DNA of 64,000 nt from Isoetes taiwanensis (GCA_021234155.1 JAJEKV010000002.1:41653203-41717202), one strand, 5' to 3'. Positions 32,811 through 46,558 are shown, numbered from the stretch's first letter. Notes: a model not told the origin generated them from the letters alone. Translations and numbers: made by a program.

Positions 32811-33149
32811 CTTTCCCCCTTCCCCTTTTTTGGTGTCTCTTTTCCCTTCCCTTTCTCCCTTCCTTTTCTGTTCCTTTTCCTTTACCATTTTGTACTGCCC
32901 TTTTCCCTTCCATTTTTCCCTTTCCCTTTTTCCTTTTCCCCATGCTTTTTTGCCTTTCACTTTTTTCTTTTCCCCCTCTCTTTTCCGTTTCTTTTTTCCT
33001 CTTAAGAGATCAAAGCATGACCATCATAGCGGTGGGAAATTGTGCAATAAATTTAACCTTCGAATGCAATCAAAAAATCTTAACCGTCTAAATTAGGGTT
33101 TGATGCATGACATCTTTACGCTATAACTTTATAATATAAGAAGATAAGA
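32811..33149 (-). mobile_element. Helitron-3, 3'-truncated
   Basis: Read on the minus strand it begins TCTTATCTTCTTATATTATA at 33149 after host A (T at 33150 on +). It matches the first part of Helitron-2 for about 150 bp, including the AAGCATGA..TCTTAA approach to the purine tract, here pyrimidine on the + strand (32812-32998). The hairpin and CTAG end are missing; the LINE-E tail abuts. Confidence 0.75.
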
Positions 33150-33499
33150 TACCTGATGGTATACTAGATGTGAATGCCTCTTGATAGATTGATAATTGTG
33201 TCTGCAACCCCGGGGGATGCACTCAGAAAAAACCATACAAAACATGTAAGTGTGAGGGAGGGACTTTGTTTTTAGCCAAAACCGTGCATTATATATGGGG
33301 GGATCTTTTTACTTGAATTCTGTATATATATAAAAGAAATTATGGTTGGGGTATATGTAATATGGTCTCCGTATAAGGGATAATTTCTCTTGACCCTACG
33401 CATGCACATGCCATATAGACTTTACATTAGGTGCATCCCTCAAGTCTGCAACACAATAGACCTGAACAAGAGTGTATAAGATGTATACTTTTGAAGATT
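33150..33499. other. Unassigned DNA
   Basis: No gene, repeat or element end recognised. Confidence 0.5.
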
Positions 33500-34737
33500 A
33501 GTAATTTTGATTGCAACACAATAGGCTTGACAAAAGTTGCATCTGTATCTTGGAGATACAGGCCTCTGGGATTTACCTCAATCTGAACAAATGCATCATC
33601 CTAGGAGAGTCCAATCAATTTGATATCCTTGGCATTAAATGCTTTGATTTCAGTCATTCAACCTCTCTTCTGGGTATGCCCCTTTCTCTGGACACAAGTG
33701 TTAAGAATCTCTGGTCTCCAATTGTCTCTAAGATCAGGAGAAAGCTGAACAATTATGGCAGTTGTCTCTCTTTAGCAGGAAGAACTATCATTGCAAACTC
33801 TGTCCTCTCTAGTTCCCATATTTATTTTTCATCTGCCCTTTTGGCCCCTAAATGTATTTATCAACAGATTGAGAGGATTGTTAGAAATTATATTTGGGGA
33901 AAAAACCATATGGTCAACTGGAATTATGTTACCCAAAGAAAAGATAAAGGGGGGCTAGATTGCAAGAATTTACTTCTTCAAGGTTATGCTTTAGCAGGTA
34001 AATATGTTTGGAAGTCATTGTATAATCATGGCAGTCCTGCTACTTCCTTCATCAAATACTGGCTTCAAAACAGCAAGTTCAAAGGGCACCCTTCTATTAA
34101 TCATCACTTGCCTCACTCTGCCTTTTTTGTATTTAAACCAGGTGCCAATACCTCTCCTTTAATGAGGAACTTAATACTAGCCTGGAACAAGGTTTCCAAA
34201 GCTTACTCTCATGATCAAATTCAAGAATCCTGTCACAATACCAGCATTTTCTGGAATCCTAACTTAGCTGCTCGAGATCAAAAGTGAAACATCCCAGAAT
34301 TTACAGAAAATGGATGGAAAAGGATATTATATCCTTAGGTGATTTATGGCAGGATAATAGATGGATATCTTGGACTAGACTCAAATCTAAAATTGCGGGC
34401 ACAACCTCTGATAGAATTCTTTTTGATCACATAATGAGAATTGTGAGGGTTATCAATCCTGACTCAAATATAATGTGCAATATTCAATGATCTTGCAGTG
34501 ATAAAAAAACTTATAAAGTCTCCAATATTTATGCTTACCTAACTCGAGATTTTCCTCAGTCTAAAGCTGGAAGATATTGGAATATAAACTCGGATCTTGA
34601 ATCTGTCCTTTTTAAAAATATTTGGAGATCTTATTGCCCACCAAAAGTTGCCTTCTTCACTTGGCTTCTAGCTAACAAAAGCATTCCATGTCTGGATCTT
34701 TTTCACAGGATTTATTCAATATGTGATCATCAATGAT
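33500..34737 (+). mobile_element. LINE-F: L1-like LINE ORF2 3' part
   Basis: A 258-codon frame (33511-34287) covers the RT thumb and connection: CIILGESNQFDILGIKCFDF, AGRTIIANSVLSSSHIYFSS, RNYIWGKNHMVNWNYVTQRK and KGGLDCKNLLLQGYALAGKY. The next frames lead to FFTWLLANKSIPCLDLFHRI, the zinc-binding domain entry. The similarity to LINE-A is strong in the same regions. It stops abruptly at about 34737, where a Copia fossil begins; no 3' UTR or poly(A). Confidence 0.88.
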
Positions 34738-36723
34738 CATCAAGAAAGGTTATGTGTCTCACAAGTTTCATGTTCTTCTGTGACTAACCATTCTAGCGGT
34801 TGGTTTTTAGATTCAGCATGCACTGCTCATATGACTCCACACCGTGATTCTTTTATCACATATCACAAGATGTGGGCAGACTGTTCTCTTAGGAGATGAT
34901 AGTCCCCTACGTATCAAAGGACAAGGCAATGTTTCAGTGCAAATGCTCGATGGATCGACCAAAACAATACATGATGTATCAAGATTCCTATGGACGCAAA
35001 CTTGCTCAAGGCGTACGCGAAGGAAGTCTCTATAGATTCCCGCTTTCTAATGTGCCTCAACACTCTGTCAATCCAGTGACCACCCCTCCCAATGATGTTT
35101 ATCAATGGCACTTACGATTGGGGCATGTTGGACTGCATGCCTTGAAGCAACTCCACTTCAAGAAGATGGTTCGAGATTTCAATATTTAGCCAAATACCAG
35201 TTTGCCCGTATGTGAAGCATGTTTAATTGGCAAGCATCATCGGTTACCTTTTCCCAAGGTCAGTTATTCAAGAGCCGAGCATCCACTTGGCTTGGTATAC
35301 ACTGATATTGGTGAGTCCGAAATACTTTCTGATAATGGCTGTAAATATTTCATCACATTTATTGATGATTATTCTAGATACACCACTGTGTATTTTCTTA
35401 AAAAGAAATCTACAGCTTTAGAAGCTTTCAAAGAATACAAAGCTCTAGCTGAAAACCAACTTGGAAGAACCATCAAATGTCTCAGATCTGATAATGGTGG
35501 TGAATATGTCTCCAAGGCGTTCACAAGTTTCTGTGCACAACATGGAATTGATAGAAATTTAACGGCTCCATACTCTCCACAACAAAATGGTGTAGCCGAG
35601 AGAAAGAATCGCACTCTTGCTGAAAGTGCAAGAAGTATGTTGCATTTGAGTCAACTTCCTCATTATTTTTGGGTTGAAGCTCTAGCAATATCTACCTATA
35701 TTCAAAATCGATTGCTCACACAAGCATTGCGAGAACAAACTCCATATGAAGCTTGGATTGATAAGCAACCAACATTATCTCATCTAAAAGTGTTTGGTTG
35801 TATTGGATATGTGCATGTACCTAAACAAAAACGAAGGAAATGGGAGGACCATAGTATCAAATGTATCTTTGTTGGCTACAGTATGTCTGCCAAGGCGTAT
35901 CGTATGTACAACCCCCTTACCAAGAAGGTTTTCATCTCCCGAGATGTTACATTTGTTGAAGATACCTTCTGGATTCTGAAAGACGTATCTCCTACTTCTT
36001 GGTGTCAAAGGCCCCTGGCAAGTCCTCTATCCTCCAATATCTCCTCTCACTCAGGATGATAACATGCAACCCAATCCTTCAATTAATCAAGCAGAACAAT
36101 AAGCTCCTGTTATAGTTCCAGAGGAAGCCCCAACAAATACAAACACTGAAGATCTTGCTCCTAAAATTATGCAAGATGAAGATGTTCAAGATGCCCAAGC
36201 AATCACCTCGAGTGACGATGCCCCTGATAATGTGCAACAATTTATGGATAGCCCACTTCCTCTAGTAGCATCCCCAAGTCCAAGTCGATATGGTCGAAAA
36301 CGTACTCCTTCTTTGAAGACTTTGGAGTCTTCCATGCAAACATTAAAGAAGCGTTTTGCTATGACCATAGTTGGTGATCCACTGACTCTTAAAAATGCTT
36401 TATCAGATCCAAATTCCAAAGAATGGCATGATGCTATGGCTTCTGAATATGACTCTCTCATGAAGAATCAAACATGGACCTTACAACCACTCCCACCAGG
36501 GCGTAAGGCAATTGGTTTTAAGTGGCTCTTTAAACGCAAATACAAACCTGATGGATCCATTGATCATTATAAAACAAGATTAGTAGCAAAAGGATATTCT
36601 CAAATTGAAGGGATCGATTACCTTGATACCTTCTCTCCTGTTGTCAAAATGACATCCATCAGAACTCTCCTTACACTTGCTGCTGCTCAAGATATGCACA
36701 TCGATCCATCAACTGGATGTTAA

Positions 36724-39390
36724 CACTAGACCTGTCCCTGGAACCATTCCTGATCCATGGACCAGAACTGGCCCACATGACCTCTGCCACTTAAACCCAT
36801 GTAACTCATAACAGAAATTTCGATTTTGAACTATACTGCCACCATTTGAGTCTTCACTTGTTTCTTAATGACTTCTGAGAATTTCAAGACCAATGGGGTC
36901 ACCTCTACCTTGTGGTGATTGCTCAAACATTAGAGAATTTGGCAGTTTCTGCACCAGTCCAGAACTGCCTTCTTCAATTTTTCTAGCATAAAGTGACCTA
37001 AACCTTGCTAAAGTTGGAGGTATTTGCCTGTTTATCATAGAACACATTGAGTTTTATGTTCCCATGTTTTCTTGCTATCATCTGACATTGGTGGAAGCCG
37101 CCAAACCCTATTTTGGTCAAAAAAACTGCTTGAGGTTCGAGAGTTATTTCTCTCTTATTATAACAAGTTTTAACTTAATTCTTGTGGCCATGAGTTGCTA
37201 ACTATACGAGCTATAGTCTCATGATTTTTTGGAGTGTTCATAAGTCATGTTAACCTCACAATTTACTAAAAGAATCTACGATACGTAATTCAGACACAAG
37301 TATATGTTAAAATGCTCAAATAACAACCATCCATAATACCATGAGGGTAATAAGTGATGCATTCTACTTATATCTACATAGAATATAACTCTTATCAACT
37401 TACATATAGGGTAACTAGAGTGTAGCCATGCAATTTTTGGGATTAAAACATGATGTACAGCTGCAGGATTAACACATTAGAGTATAAAAGTTGAGTTAAC
37501 TCCATAATTATAGCTCCAAAACTCCACAATGGTCATATTTAGTGATGTTTATTGATGAATTAAGTGAATGTTGTGAAGTTTAGCCATGACAATATGTAAT
37601 TAGACCATATGACATTATATGTATGGTTCTTTAGTTCATGGAAGAGACACTACCTTTCCCCATATAAGCCTATAAAATAGTTGAAAATGTGAACATTGAC
37701 TTATATGGAGATCTCTTATATAGGTTGTATGTCCTTATTGAAAAAAAAAATACAAAGAAATCTGTTTATTTCTTACTAGCATAAACTTTATATCTGTGTT
37801 GCTGCTATAAAGCATTGTCATCTAAGTAGAATAATGTTACATGTAGGTTATCTTTCATGTATATTATATTTTTCATGGATGCATACCTTTCTTGGCAATA
37901 TAAATCTCTAGTTGCATGTTAAAGTAGCATGTTATTTCTAAGATTTTAATTTATATAAGCATGCATCACCATTTATGGTCCATGAGACCAATTGTATAGA
38001 GCATATATCTCTCACTAGCCTTATCCATTTTGCCCCATAGAATGATACTATGGCTTTTTAGCTTCGATCACATGATTTTTGAAAGGTGTAAGTGGAGGTC
38101 CATGTAGGTTCAATTGGTCATAAGTACCTCATAAATTCTCAATTCTTTGTGCTTCAATCTTACCCTTAAATTACGCAAGCTCACATAGTCAACTAATTTT
38201 CTCCTACAGAGAATCATACAAGTAAACTATATGCGAAAGTTGAGATCAAAATTGATTAAAGTGATGCCATTATTGATTTTTAAACTTTCAATCATTTGGA
38301 CCAATGATGGTCTGCAACTGGACTGCAGATAGCAGTCTATCTTGATGTTTTATAGAAAAAGTTTTTCATATTTTTCCTTGGTTCTTTTTGCATTTGTTTC
38401 TTGATATGAGATACTTCGAGGATGTGATTTTGTAAAATCACACCTTTAAGGCACAAATCTAGAATAAACATGGAAGACATAATATAATTGATGCTATTTA
38501 TTTTAATACAATCCCCAAGATAATGACCAACAGATATTTTTTGTGAACAAAGTGGTTCAGGAGCTACTCATGTGAGTCATGTCTCAAAACTCAACGTAAG
38601 ATGGACTAACATAAGTATATTATTGATTTTTAAATGGACTATGGACCAGTAATGGGCAGGTACAGAAATCGTTTTTGATTTTTATTTACCATGTCTTTTA
38701 CTCTTTTCACGAGCTTGTTTTTGCATTGGTTTCATATTCTTATAAACTTTCATAATGTGATTTTTTGGAGGACAACCTAGAGTCATATGTATCAATGTTA
38801 CCCATTTGTATAAATTCCCTAAAATTAAAATTAGAAGTAAAAGTCAAAACATCAAATTCAAACTCAACAAACATTTTTCTAGGATGGAGGACCTCGTGAA
38901 CTACTTATATGCCAAATTTGAGCTCAAAATTTATCTCCTTCCAAAAGTTGTTGTTTTTATACCACAAGCGCTTTAAAGGAACCAAGATTGGTTCTCGAAA
39001 GCGTAAAACGGTCGACCACTGTCATGTTTGAATGGCTATATCTTCCTTCACAGACTTCGGATTGAGATGCAGTTTTTTGTGTCTTGCTCTATATCTCGTG
39101 TAGAAAAATCACATTATAGCCAAAAAAAATCAAAAAAATCTTTTCGTTAAGACAGTTTTACTTTGTGTGAACATGAAGCTTTTGGTACTTGACCCCCTTG
39201 GATTTGCTAGTGCATAACTCACAAGAACGGGAGCTGATATATTTTTGTGTATTTTTTATGTGAACCATAACTGCCATATATGAACTCCTAGAAAGGCTTT
39301 GGCCAGTCTTTGTGCCCTTGATTTTATATGATTTTTTTTTGTAAACCTTCAAAATGCCCTTTAATGGTCCATCATGGGACAGGTCTAGTG
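36724..39390. mobile_element. CACTA-like non-autonomous DNA transposon in Copia-1
   Basis: It begins CACTAGACCTGTCCC and ends with the exact inverse (15 bp perfect). The flanks are TTAA on both sides (36720-36723 and 39391-39394). Because TTAA is a palindrome the split between TIR and duplication is ambiguous: TTAA with CACTA ends, TTA or TAA (3 bp, usual for CACTA), or TA with ACACTA ends. The 2667-bp interior is AT-rich and has no transposase-like frame. Subterminal words such as TGGACCAG and TGGTCC(A) recur. The CACTA terminus favours the EnSpm/CACTA superfamily. Confidence 0.78.
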
Positions 39391-40632
39391 TTAAGACTGC
39401 ATTTCTCGATGGTAACTTGGAAGAAGATATCTTCATGAAACAACCTGAAGGTTATGTTCAACCTGGACAAGAGACTTTAGTATGCAAGTTACATAAGTCT
39501 TTATGTGGCCTCAAACAGTTTCCATGAGCATGGTATCAATGGATTGACACCTTTCTCAAGTCACATAGCTATGAGCAAGGGGGAGCAGACAGTAACATCT
39601 ATATCAAGAAGAAAAACTGTCATATTTTGCTCCTAGCTCTGTATGTGGATGATGCCATATTAATAAGCAACAACTTGAATTTTCTGAGCGAGAGTAAACA
39701 AATCCTTGCGAAAGAATTTCAAATGACTGATTATGGTGAAATTGCTTACTGCTTAGGAATCCAAGTCCTAAGAAATCGGAAAAAGAAGACAATTCATCTT
39801 AGTCAACAAAAATATATTGAAGACCTCTTGAAGAAATTTGAGATGGATAAGAGCAAGCCAATAAATACTCCAGTCGATATGAATATAAAATTGTCCAAAG
39901 ATATGTGTCCCCAAAATCCTCAAGAAGAAGAGATTATGAAGAACACACCCTATGCAAGTGCAGTAGGCAGTCTTATGTATGCTGCTATATGTACAAGACC
40001 CGACATTGCTCACGCAGTTAGTTTTGTGAGCCAATTCTTTAGTAATCCAGGACCTATGCACTGGGCTGCAGTGAAGAGAACTCTTTGCTATCTTTCTGGC
40101 ACCCCTAAATTTGGACTTACATTACAAGGTGGTTTGCTCACACTCACAAGATATAGTGATGCTTCTTATGCTAGTGATGTTGAAATTTGCAAGTCCACAA
40201 CTGGATATTGTTTTCAACTTGGAAAAAGCACCATCTCCTGGTGTAGTAAAAAGCAACCTACAATTTCCTTATCAAGTGCTGAAGCAGAATATATAGCTAT
40301 TTGCCGAGCAACAAAAGAAGCTATATGGCTTTGCAAATTACTTGAAGATATCATGATACCTTCACAAGGACCAGTGTTAATCAAGATTGATAGCACAAGT
40401 TGCATCAGCATGGCAATACAACCAAGAATCAATGCTAGATCAAAACATATTGGGATCCAGTACCACTTTGTACGAGAAAAGATTCTTGAGAAGAAGATTC
40501 AACTTCAATATTGTCCCACTGAACACATGGTAGCAGATTTTCTCACAAAACCTCTACCAAAAGACAAATTTATTCACTGCAGACAAAGCCTCAACATAGA
40601 AGACAGTCCGACAGGCATCGGCTAAGGGGGAG

Positions 40633-41000
40633 TGTTAACGGAATTGTATTCCGCAGGTTATCCGCTGCCTTCAAATCCAACGTACATCTTCGCCACGTCA
40701 TCCCCTAAGCCACATAGGCTTGTCCACCTCATTGATCCATACCTCTAATAGTCATACCTTTTCCAAAATCCATTTCCTTTCCCAAAAGACATGCCCTCAT
40801 GACCTTTCATATACCCTTTCACCTACTTACATAAACTGCCCTATTTTCCATATTCTCAATACATTCAACTCAAGCATTCCACAACTACAGGGGAGCCCTT
40901 CCAGTCTGCTACTGTCTCCCAAGACAGATATGTATTCTCAAATTCATACGTGAATATATGATTTCATTATCTATTCAATTTTGCATGAATATATAAGATT
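40633..41000 (+). repeat. 3' LTR of Copia-1 (end uncertain)
   Basis: Starts TGTTAACGGAATTGTATTCC directly after the PPT. No second copy exists to fix the end, so 41000 is nominal; a CA end could lie up to about 41070. Confidence 0.55.
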
Positions 41001-42189
41001 CTTGTTTTTCTGCCATATGCATTATATTTAATTTCAAGGTCCACCCTAGGTATCCTCGATATTGACAATGACACCCACCATCGGCCACAATCATAGCACA
41101 CTAAGCGAGGATCACTACCTCAGCCTAGGACTCGCCGAAACACTAATACTAAATCTCTCTTCAACTATCTAACACTATTAATGTTGTTGATGAAAAGGGT
41201 AGGCAACAAAAGTTCTATTTTCTATTTTTTTCTTTTATTTTTATTTTTAGCACACCAGCCCAACCAAGCCTACAGCCTTTCCTGCAATTCTAGCTTATCC
41301 ACGTTGCATTGCCACCTCAACTAAATCCTAGTTGGCATGGATCTTCACCCTTAATCTTCATTTACTTGCATCTAAGGTCACGAAAAAAAAAAAAAAAAAG
41401 GGGTGCTGCGCACAGAGGGTTGCCTTCCAGTTTATTGGGGGTAAAGTGGCCTAAATCAAACTGTGATTCATGTTTTCACAATCTATATTTAAATTAAAGC
41501 AGACCCCTACCATGTTCTTCATCTACAAGCCCCTCCAGAAGTGCCCCTCGATCGAATTGTATATGTAACTGAGTAATTGAGTGTTCTAAAAATGTTTGTA
41601 TGTAGACACAATGTCAGCACTTCCCAGTATTCACAATATTTTAAGCTATAGGTCTTCATCTGTAGCACTGTTAAATGAGTCGCACCACGTGGATGTATTA
41701 GATAAGGAAATAGATTTTTGATATGGCGCATTTCTATATGGTGTCTATAAAATACAAATTGTTTAACTACTATTATGATTGTGAAACGACGTACCTTCAC
41801 TTGGGTATTTGGATATATTCCATACATGTTTGAATTGGACCAAATTATTAGGGTCACAAATGGCATATAGCATATTATGCAAGTTGAAATTGCCTTAACA
41901 TGGATGATCCACAACATGGTGGGAAAGTTAGTTATATGAAGGTAAATGTTGTCCTTTTTCCAAGTATATTAAATATAATTATTGGTTGTTGCTGATACAA
42001 ACAATTCACTTAAAATGAGAGTTTGGTTTTTTTCGCAATACGAACAGGGCATTTAGCATGATGATCATAATAGTCACTAACAGTACCAAGGAAAGTCATG
42101 TAACAATATTCATGAAATTAAAGTTTTTAGCATGTGGAGGAGCCCAATCCAATTCGATTTAATTCATAACTTTTGAGTGTTCCATAGCC
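41001..42189. other. Unassigned DNA
   Basis: An A18 run lies near 41381-41399. No gene or element recognised. The minus strand frame 41917-41519 has no family features. Confidence 0.45.
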
Positions 42190-42620
42190 ATAGCTTCCTA
42201 CCAACAAGACATCAAAATGCTCTTTTTCTGCAGCATCACAGGTTCCCTCTCTTGCATTTTCGAAGACACACTGTCAATAATGCTCTGCTGCTGCTTCTTC
42301 ATCGCATTAATCATGTCTGGAATGACATAATATCCAACTGCAAAAGGTTCAACATTTAGGTCAGAAACATGGAAAAAAAATACAGAGAAGCAAATAGAAA
42401 CAAAAACAAAATTTGAGGAAAAAAAACCAACCATGCCAGGCAAACTAGGCCCGGCCACACCTGTATACACCTGACCTATAGATTCGGCATGGACAAGAAC
42501 AACTGTGGTATCGCGGGAATTGTAGTGATAAGGTTTTCGAGGGCCCAAAGAAGCGCATTTGTGCTATGTTCACTATCATCTACGGCAATCATAACAACGC
42601 TTTTTGGGTTGCCCTAATGG
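42190..42620 (-). pseudogene. Universal stress protein (UspA-like) remnant
   Basis: Minus strand, two exon-like parts. The first reads SVVMIAVDDSEHSTNALLWA and, after a frame change, VVLVHAESIGQVYTGVAGPS. It corresponds to the Usp N-terminal strand with the V-A-V-D-x-S-E motif and the LVHV strand. After an intron-like stretch with a TTTTGCAG acceptor (near 42350) comes YYVIPDMINAMKKQQQSIID, the usual long helix of plant USPs. The C-terminal ATP-binding G-x2-G-x9-G(S/T) is absent. The frame change plus truncation indicate a pseudogene. Confidence 0.72.
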
Positions 42621-43689
42621 TGAAAGGGCAACGAAGAAATTGAGAATGAGGAAGCCATATGGAACAACTTGTTACTTGAAGCGGATGTGATAGTTGTCTG
42701 GTCTAAGCATTCTTGAAATGAAATGGGCTATACGGCCAAGTCCGCCTATGGAAAAAGACAGCAAAACTTTTGATTAGATTTGAAGCAGAATGCGTAATAA
42801 AAATGCAAGAAACTTTAACACTCCTAAGTCATGGACCAAATGCTAGGATTGGCAACAAGATTCTTATGATTTTATGAACGATGACCATATTCATTCACAT
42901 CGTGCATTTTTCCCTTGTCACGATAAAGTGATTTCCTCTAGCAAATATCTTTCGATCCTATGAATCTAAAGAGATAATTACATGAGGATTTTTAAAGATT
43001 GATTCTTTTGCCATGCGGCATTAACTTTTAATCAATAAATGGGCTCTTGCACGACAAAGGCTAAAGAAAAGGATTCACCCCCCATTAGAGGAAGTGCAGT
43101 TTGAAACATTATGCTTCTTTGCTCATCAAATTGGAACCTCTCTCACGTTATAGCCCTAAAGTAGTAAACAAACATTTGCCCATTTTTATCAAATAAGGTG
43201 TAAATATAAGGAGTACATGAGGCTGTAACTGGAGAACACAATACTTTCGCTTCCTGAGATTCGTGTTCTTATTCATGAATACATGCAACATGTCAATAAT
43301 TTTTAATCTCGTGCATATGTATGTTATATTTTCTACATTTAAGTTCGCTATCATAATATACGACAAAAGATCCTAATAAACCATCATGCAAAGACCTTGT
43401 ACATAAATCAGCACTGGGAACCAAAATCCAATAATGCAGCTGCTCAATCCAATTATAGCTAGAAATGAATTCTATTTCAGCTCTTTTTAATTTTTTTGAT
43501 CATATTTTTACATGTAGAAACAGAAACATTTGTTGAGCTAGAACAGAAATGGAAACTCCCATAGGACTAAAGTAAACCATTCATTTTTAACCAAAACATC
43601 CACATAAGTCACAATATCACTCGTACGTGTTGAGAAACTTCCTACCCAATGAAATTGTTTGGTATTCTTGTAACAATAGTTTCCACTGT
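42621..43689. other. Unassigned DNA
   Basis: AT-rich. No recognisable gene or repeat ends. Confidence 0.5.
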
Positions 43690-44140
43690 ATTCTTGAAGG
43701 GACCAGGCAGACTTGTCAACAATCTTAGGTTGTTAGAGCGATTGTCCAGGCATTTACCTGGCTTACATCAACCAGCATATTAAAAGATTCTTGTAGCTTA
43801 TTGATGTGTTGTGAGCATGCAAATTTCCTCCTTCATTGAACTGCATCCAACTCGATCAAAAACTTGCAGGCACCTTTGTCAATCTCACCTTGAATAATTG
43901 CAACACATTCATTGATAAGCAGTCCTGCTTCCACACAAAAGCAAAGCCTTTTGTTGAGCCATATACTTGACATCAGCCTTCTCTGGTCTATCTACTGCCT
44001 CATAGACAAGTTCTGCTCTTAGGTAAAGCTTCACCATCTGTCTCCAGCGATCAAACCCTTTTCCATCAACCTCAGGGTGAGGGAAGCTGGATCTAATACC
44101 TGTCGTTGCATGACTTTGTGAATCAGATACCATGTAAATG
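43690..44140 (-). mobile_element. Ty1/Copia gag fossil fragment
   Basis: On the minus strand, GKGFDRWRQMVKLYLRAELV and AVDRPEKADVKYMAQQKALL resemble the N-terminal gag domain of plant Copia elements. Weaker gag-like reading continues to about 43690. No other part, LTR or duplication is seen. An old, broken fragment. Confidence 0.65.
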
Positions 44141-44642
44141 ATGCAACCCACATAACTGGCAAACAATGTATTACATGAACCATGTATATATGTACCGAAG
44201 ATAAAAAGTATCAAGCAGAGCCGCCTAAATAGCTATATTAAAGTATAGATGCATGTGAGAGTTGCTGCATGTGATGCTTGAACATATTAGCATCCATGTG
44301 GCAAGTCACCAGTTTCGTTACTGTTTCCTTAACTTTGGTTTGTTCTAATCCAATGCTAATTGTCCGTTTCTTTTTTATTCTGCTTATGTTGTAGGTTGAT
44401 TTTACTAGTACATATGCTGTCTTTGTTGCCACGACTTTCAAGTGTAAAACACCGGAATGAGATAGACGAAACACTCCAATATGCTTGAACAGTGCCCAAT
44501 GAAGAACATGCCTCATTGAAAACAGTGCAGATACCTGATTTTACATCTTAAGGTCCATTTTCTCGTGAATACGTGAGCATTCATAGTGCATGAGAAGTAT
44601 GAATTTCTTATCCTAGCAATTACTAATAACTTCTCTTCTCAG
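44141..44642. other. Unassigned, upstream of the NET-like gene
   Basis: May contain 5' exon or promoter remnants of the following gene, but none can be shown. Confidence 0.4.
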
Positions 44643-45950
44643 TTTGCTTTGAAGGATTACGGCACTATGGAAAATCTCTCTTCAAACAACTTTGCATGGT
44701 TAGAAAAAGATTTGCAAGGTAGCTCAGTCATACACTGCCATAGTTCTTTCATTTTGTAGCTCATTATGGCAAATACTAAATGCATTCCCTGTTTTCTCCC
44801 ATTTAGATATTGATTCCAAGATCAACTTTATGTCTAAACTCATGGGGATGTAGATCCTTCTCCCGAACAAGTCAAGATATGCAAATTAATTGACGAATTC
44901 TACAATTCTTACCAGTTAGTTGCACAACAGTATGGGAACTTGACTACTACTATTCACAAGAATATGCCGGAGCTTTGGGATGAGTCAAGTTCCATTGCAG
45001 AGGATACCATGCCACCCATGGAGCTACATGTGAGAATTAGACATACATCACCATCTGTTCGGACAGGGGTTTTGCCTGCCATCTCATCTAAGCAGAAAAA
45101 GAAAATGTCTCATACTCACGAGTCTTCAAGTTCTGACTCTGAGTCTAGCCCTAGCTCTTCTTCTGACTCTGATGCCAAAAATGAAGAAAAAGGAGATCCA
45201 CCGAAGTTGCAGGATGGGTTAGTAGATACCTTGCCCATCAACACTGATAAGGACACAATTTTGGATGCCAAAGTTCAATGTCGGCTTGATGTGTTGGAGG
45301 AAGAAAACCAGAACCTTCGAAATGAATTATCATCTGGGCACATAATGAAAAATATCCTCGAAGATAAGATTCTGAATCTGGAGAAGAAGAACAAGGAGGA
45401 AGTTTCTGCACTGATAGTGAAGAGCCTTCACTTGGCTAATGCTTTGTGGGAAGGATCCAACTGCTTAAAGGAATACGAGAAAAAAATTATTTGCCTAGAG
45501 ACGTCAATCCATGAAGAAAGAAAGGAAGTCTTGAATCTGAAAGAAGAAAACCGCAGATTGAAAAATGACCTAAAAATGCAACAAGAATCGGGTAGTCAGG
45601 TTGATAAGCTTCAAAATGAAATAAGTGAGATGATGACAAAAAATACACAGCTACAAAGTCTAGGACAAGAAACAGAGATAGAAATTCAGGTCAAGGTTGA
45701 TGAGATAAAAAGGCTAGAATCAGAAATCACCAGCATTAGGGTTCCTCTCAGCAATATGGGTGGATTGCAAGCATTGGCTGACGACTTAATGGAAGCAAAT
45801 AATGGACTGCAGGTTCAGCTTGAAGTGAAAAATTTGAGTTTATTAAAGCTTGAAAATGAGGTAAAAGAACTTCAAATATCAGTAAGCAGCTCCCAAGCAG
45901 AGTGTCAAATGCATATTGATGCAGAATATGCTTATTTAGACAGGATTAAT

Positions 45951-46558
45951 TGTTAGGATCTTTAAGCAAATGTCTAGCTATCAAATACTTTTAGATGCAA
46001 TACAATATTTAAATGTCTTAAAACAACATTAGAACCTTAGATAAAATAATCTTAGACAATGGATTGTATTGCACTAACTTAACCCCGAGAACTTGGGCAT
46101 TCACCTTTATTGATGAATCCGGCAGACTTACAATTACTATGCTATATAGGCTTCTGATTATACATCTTGTTTTATAGGATTCGGCACCAATCCTTTCGGA
46201 ATCGGCACCGAAAAGGCTCGACCGCTTCGCTTCATGCTAATTTGAAAGTTCGATCTTGTCAATCTGTTATTCGACCGAAATATCCCATATTTCTCAACCA
46301 TTGAACTTATGGTTTATAAAGCTTAAGGGTTCGACTATTAAAACTTAAATATCCAAGTAATATGGTTAACCTTTGATTTTTCTGCTTAGGTTAAGTTAAG
46401 AACTATAGCAATACCCTAGTGCCCTCTGTACAGATTCTGATGACTGCACATTATCTTTGATATATAGACCATTTGCTCTGATAAGCTTTCTGGCATCACT
46501 CCATGATATAGGTTCTCGGATCATGTAACCATATTATAATATGAACTAAACTTCAACA
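45951..46558 (-). repeat. Copia-2 3' LTR
   Basis: 608 bp, starting TGTTAGGATC and ending CTTCAACA on the + strand. Confidence 0.95.

Larger units (their letters stand above)
34738..41000 (+). mobile_element. Copia-1: 5'-truncated Ty1/Copia fossil
   Basis: From the protease end onward a Ty1/Copia order is read on the + strand: protease (GWFLDSACTAHMT), GAG-pre-integrase (HLRLGHVGLHALKQLHFKK), integrase core (35202-36059, with FITFIDDYSRYTTVY and PYSPQQNGVAERKNRTLAES), reverse transcriptase (36430-36720 and 39395-39700, with YVDDAILIS) and RNase H (SSAEAEYIAICRATKEAIWL). A PPT AAGGGGGAG (40624-40632) precedes the 3' LTR start TGTTAACGG at 40633. Gag and the 5' LTR are lost. It is broken, with roughly half a dozen breaks, and is opened by a DNA transposon. 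Age cannot be read from LTRs because one is missing. Confidence 0.9.

Noticed and set aside
32734-33096. Frames over the pyrimidine tract at 32.8-33.0 kb
   Set aside because: Low-complexity reading of the Helitron-3 tract.
41309-41497. Small frame at 41.3 kb as a gene
   Set aside because: Crosses an A18 run; no features or conservation visible.
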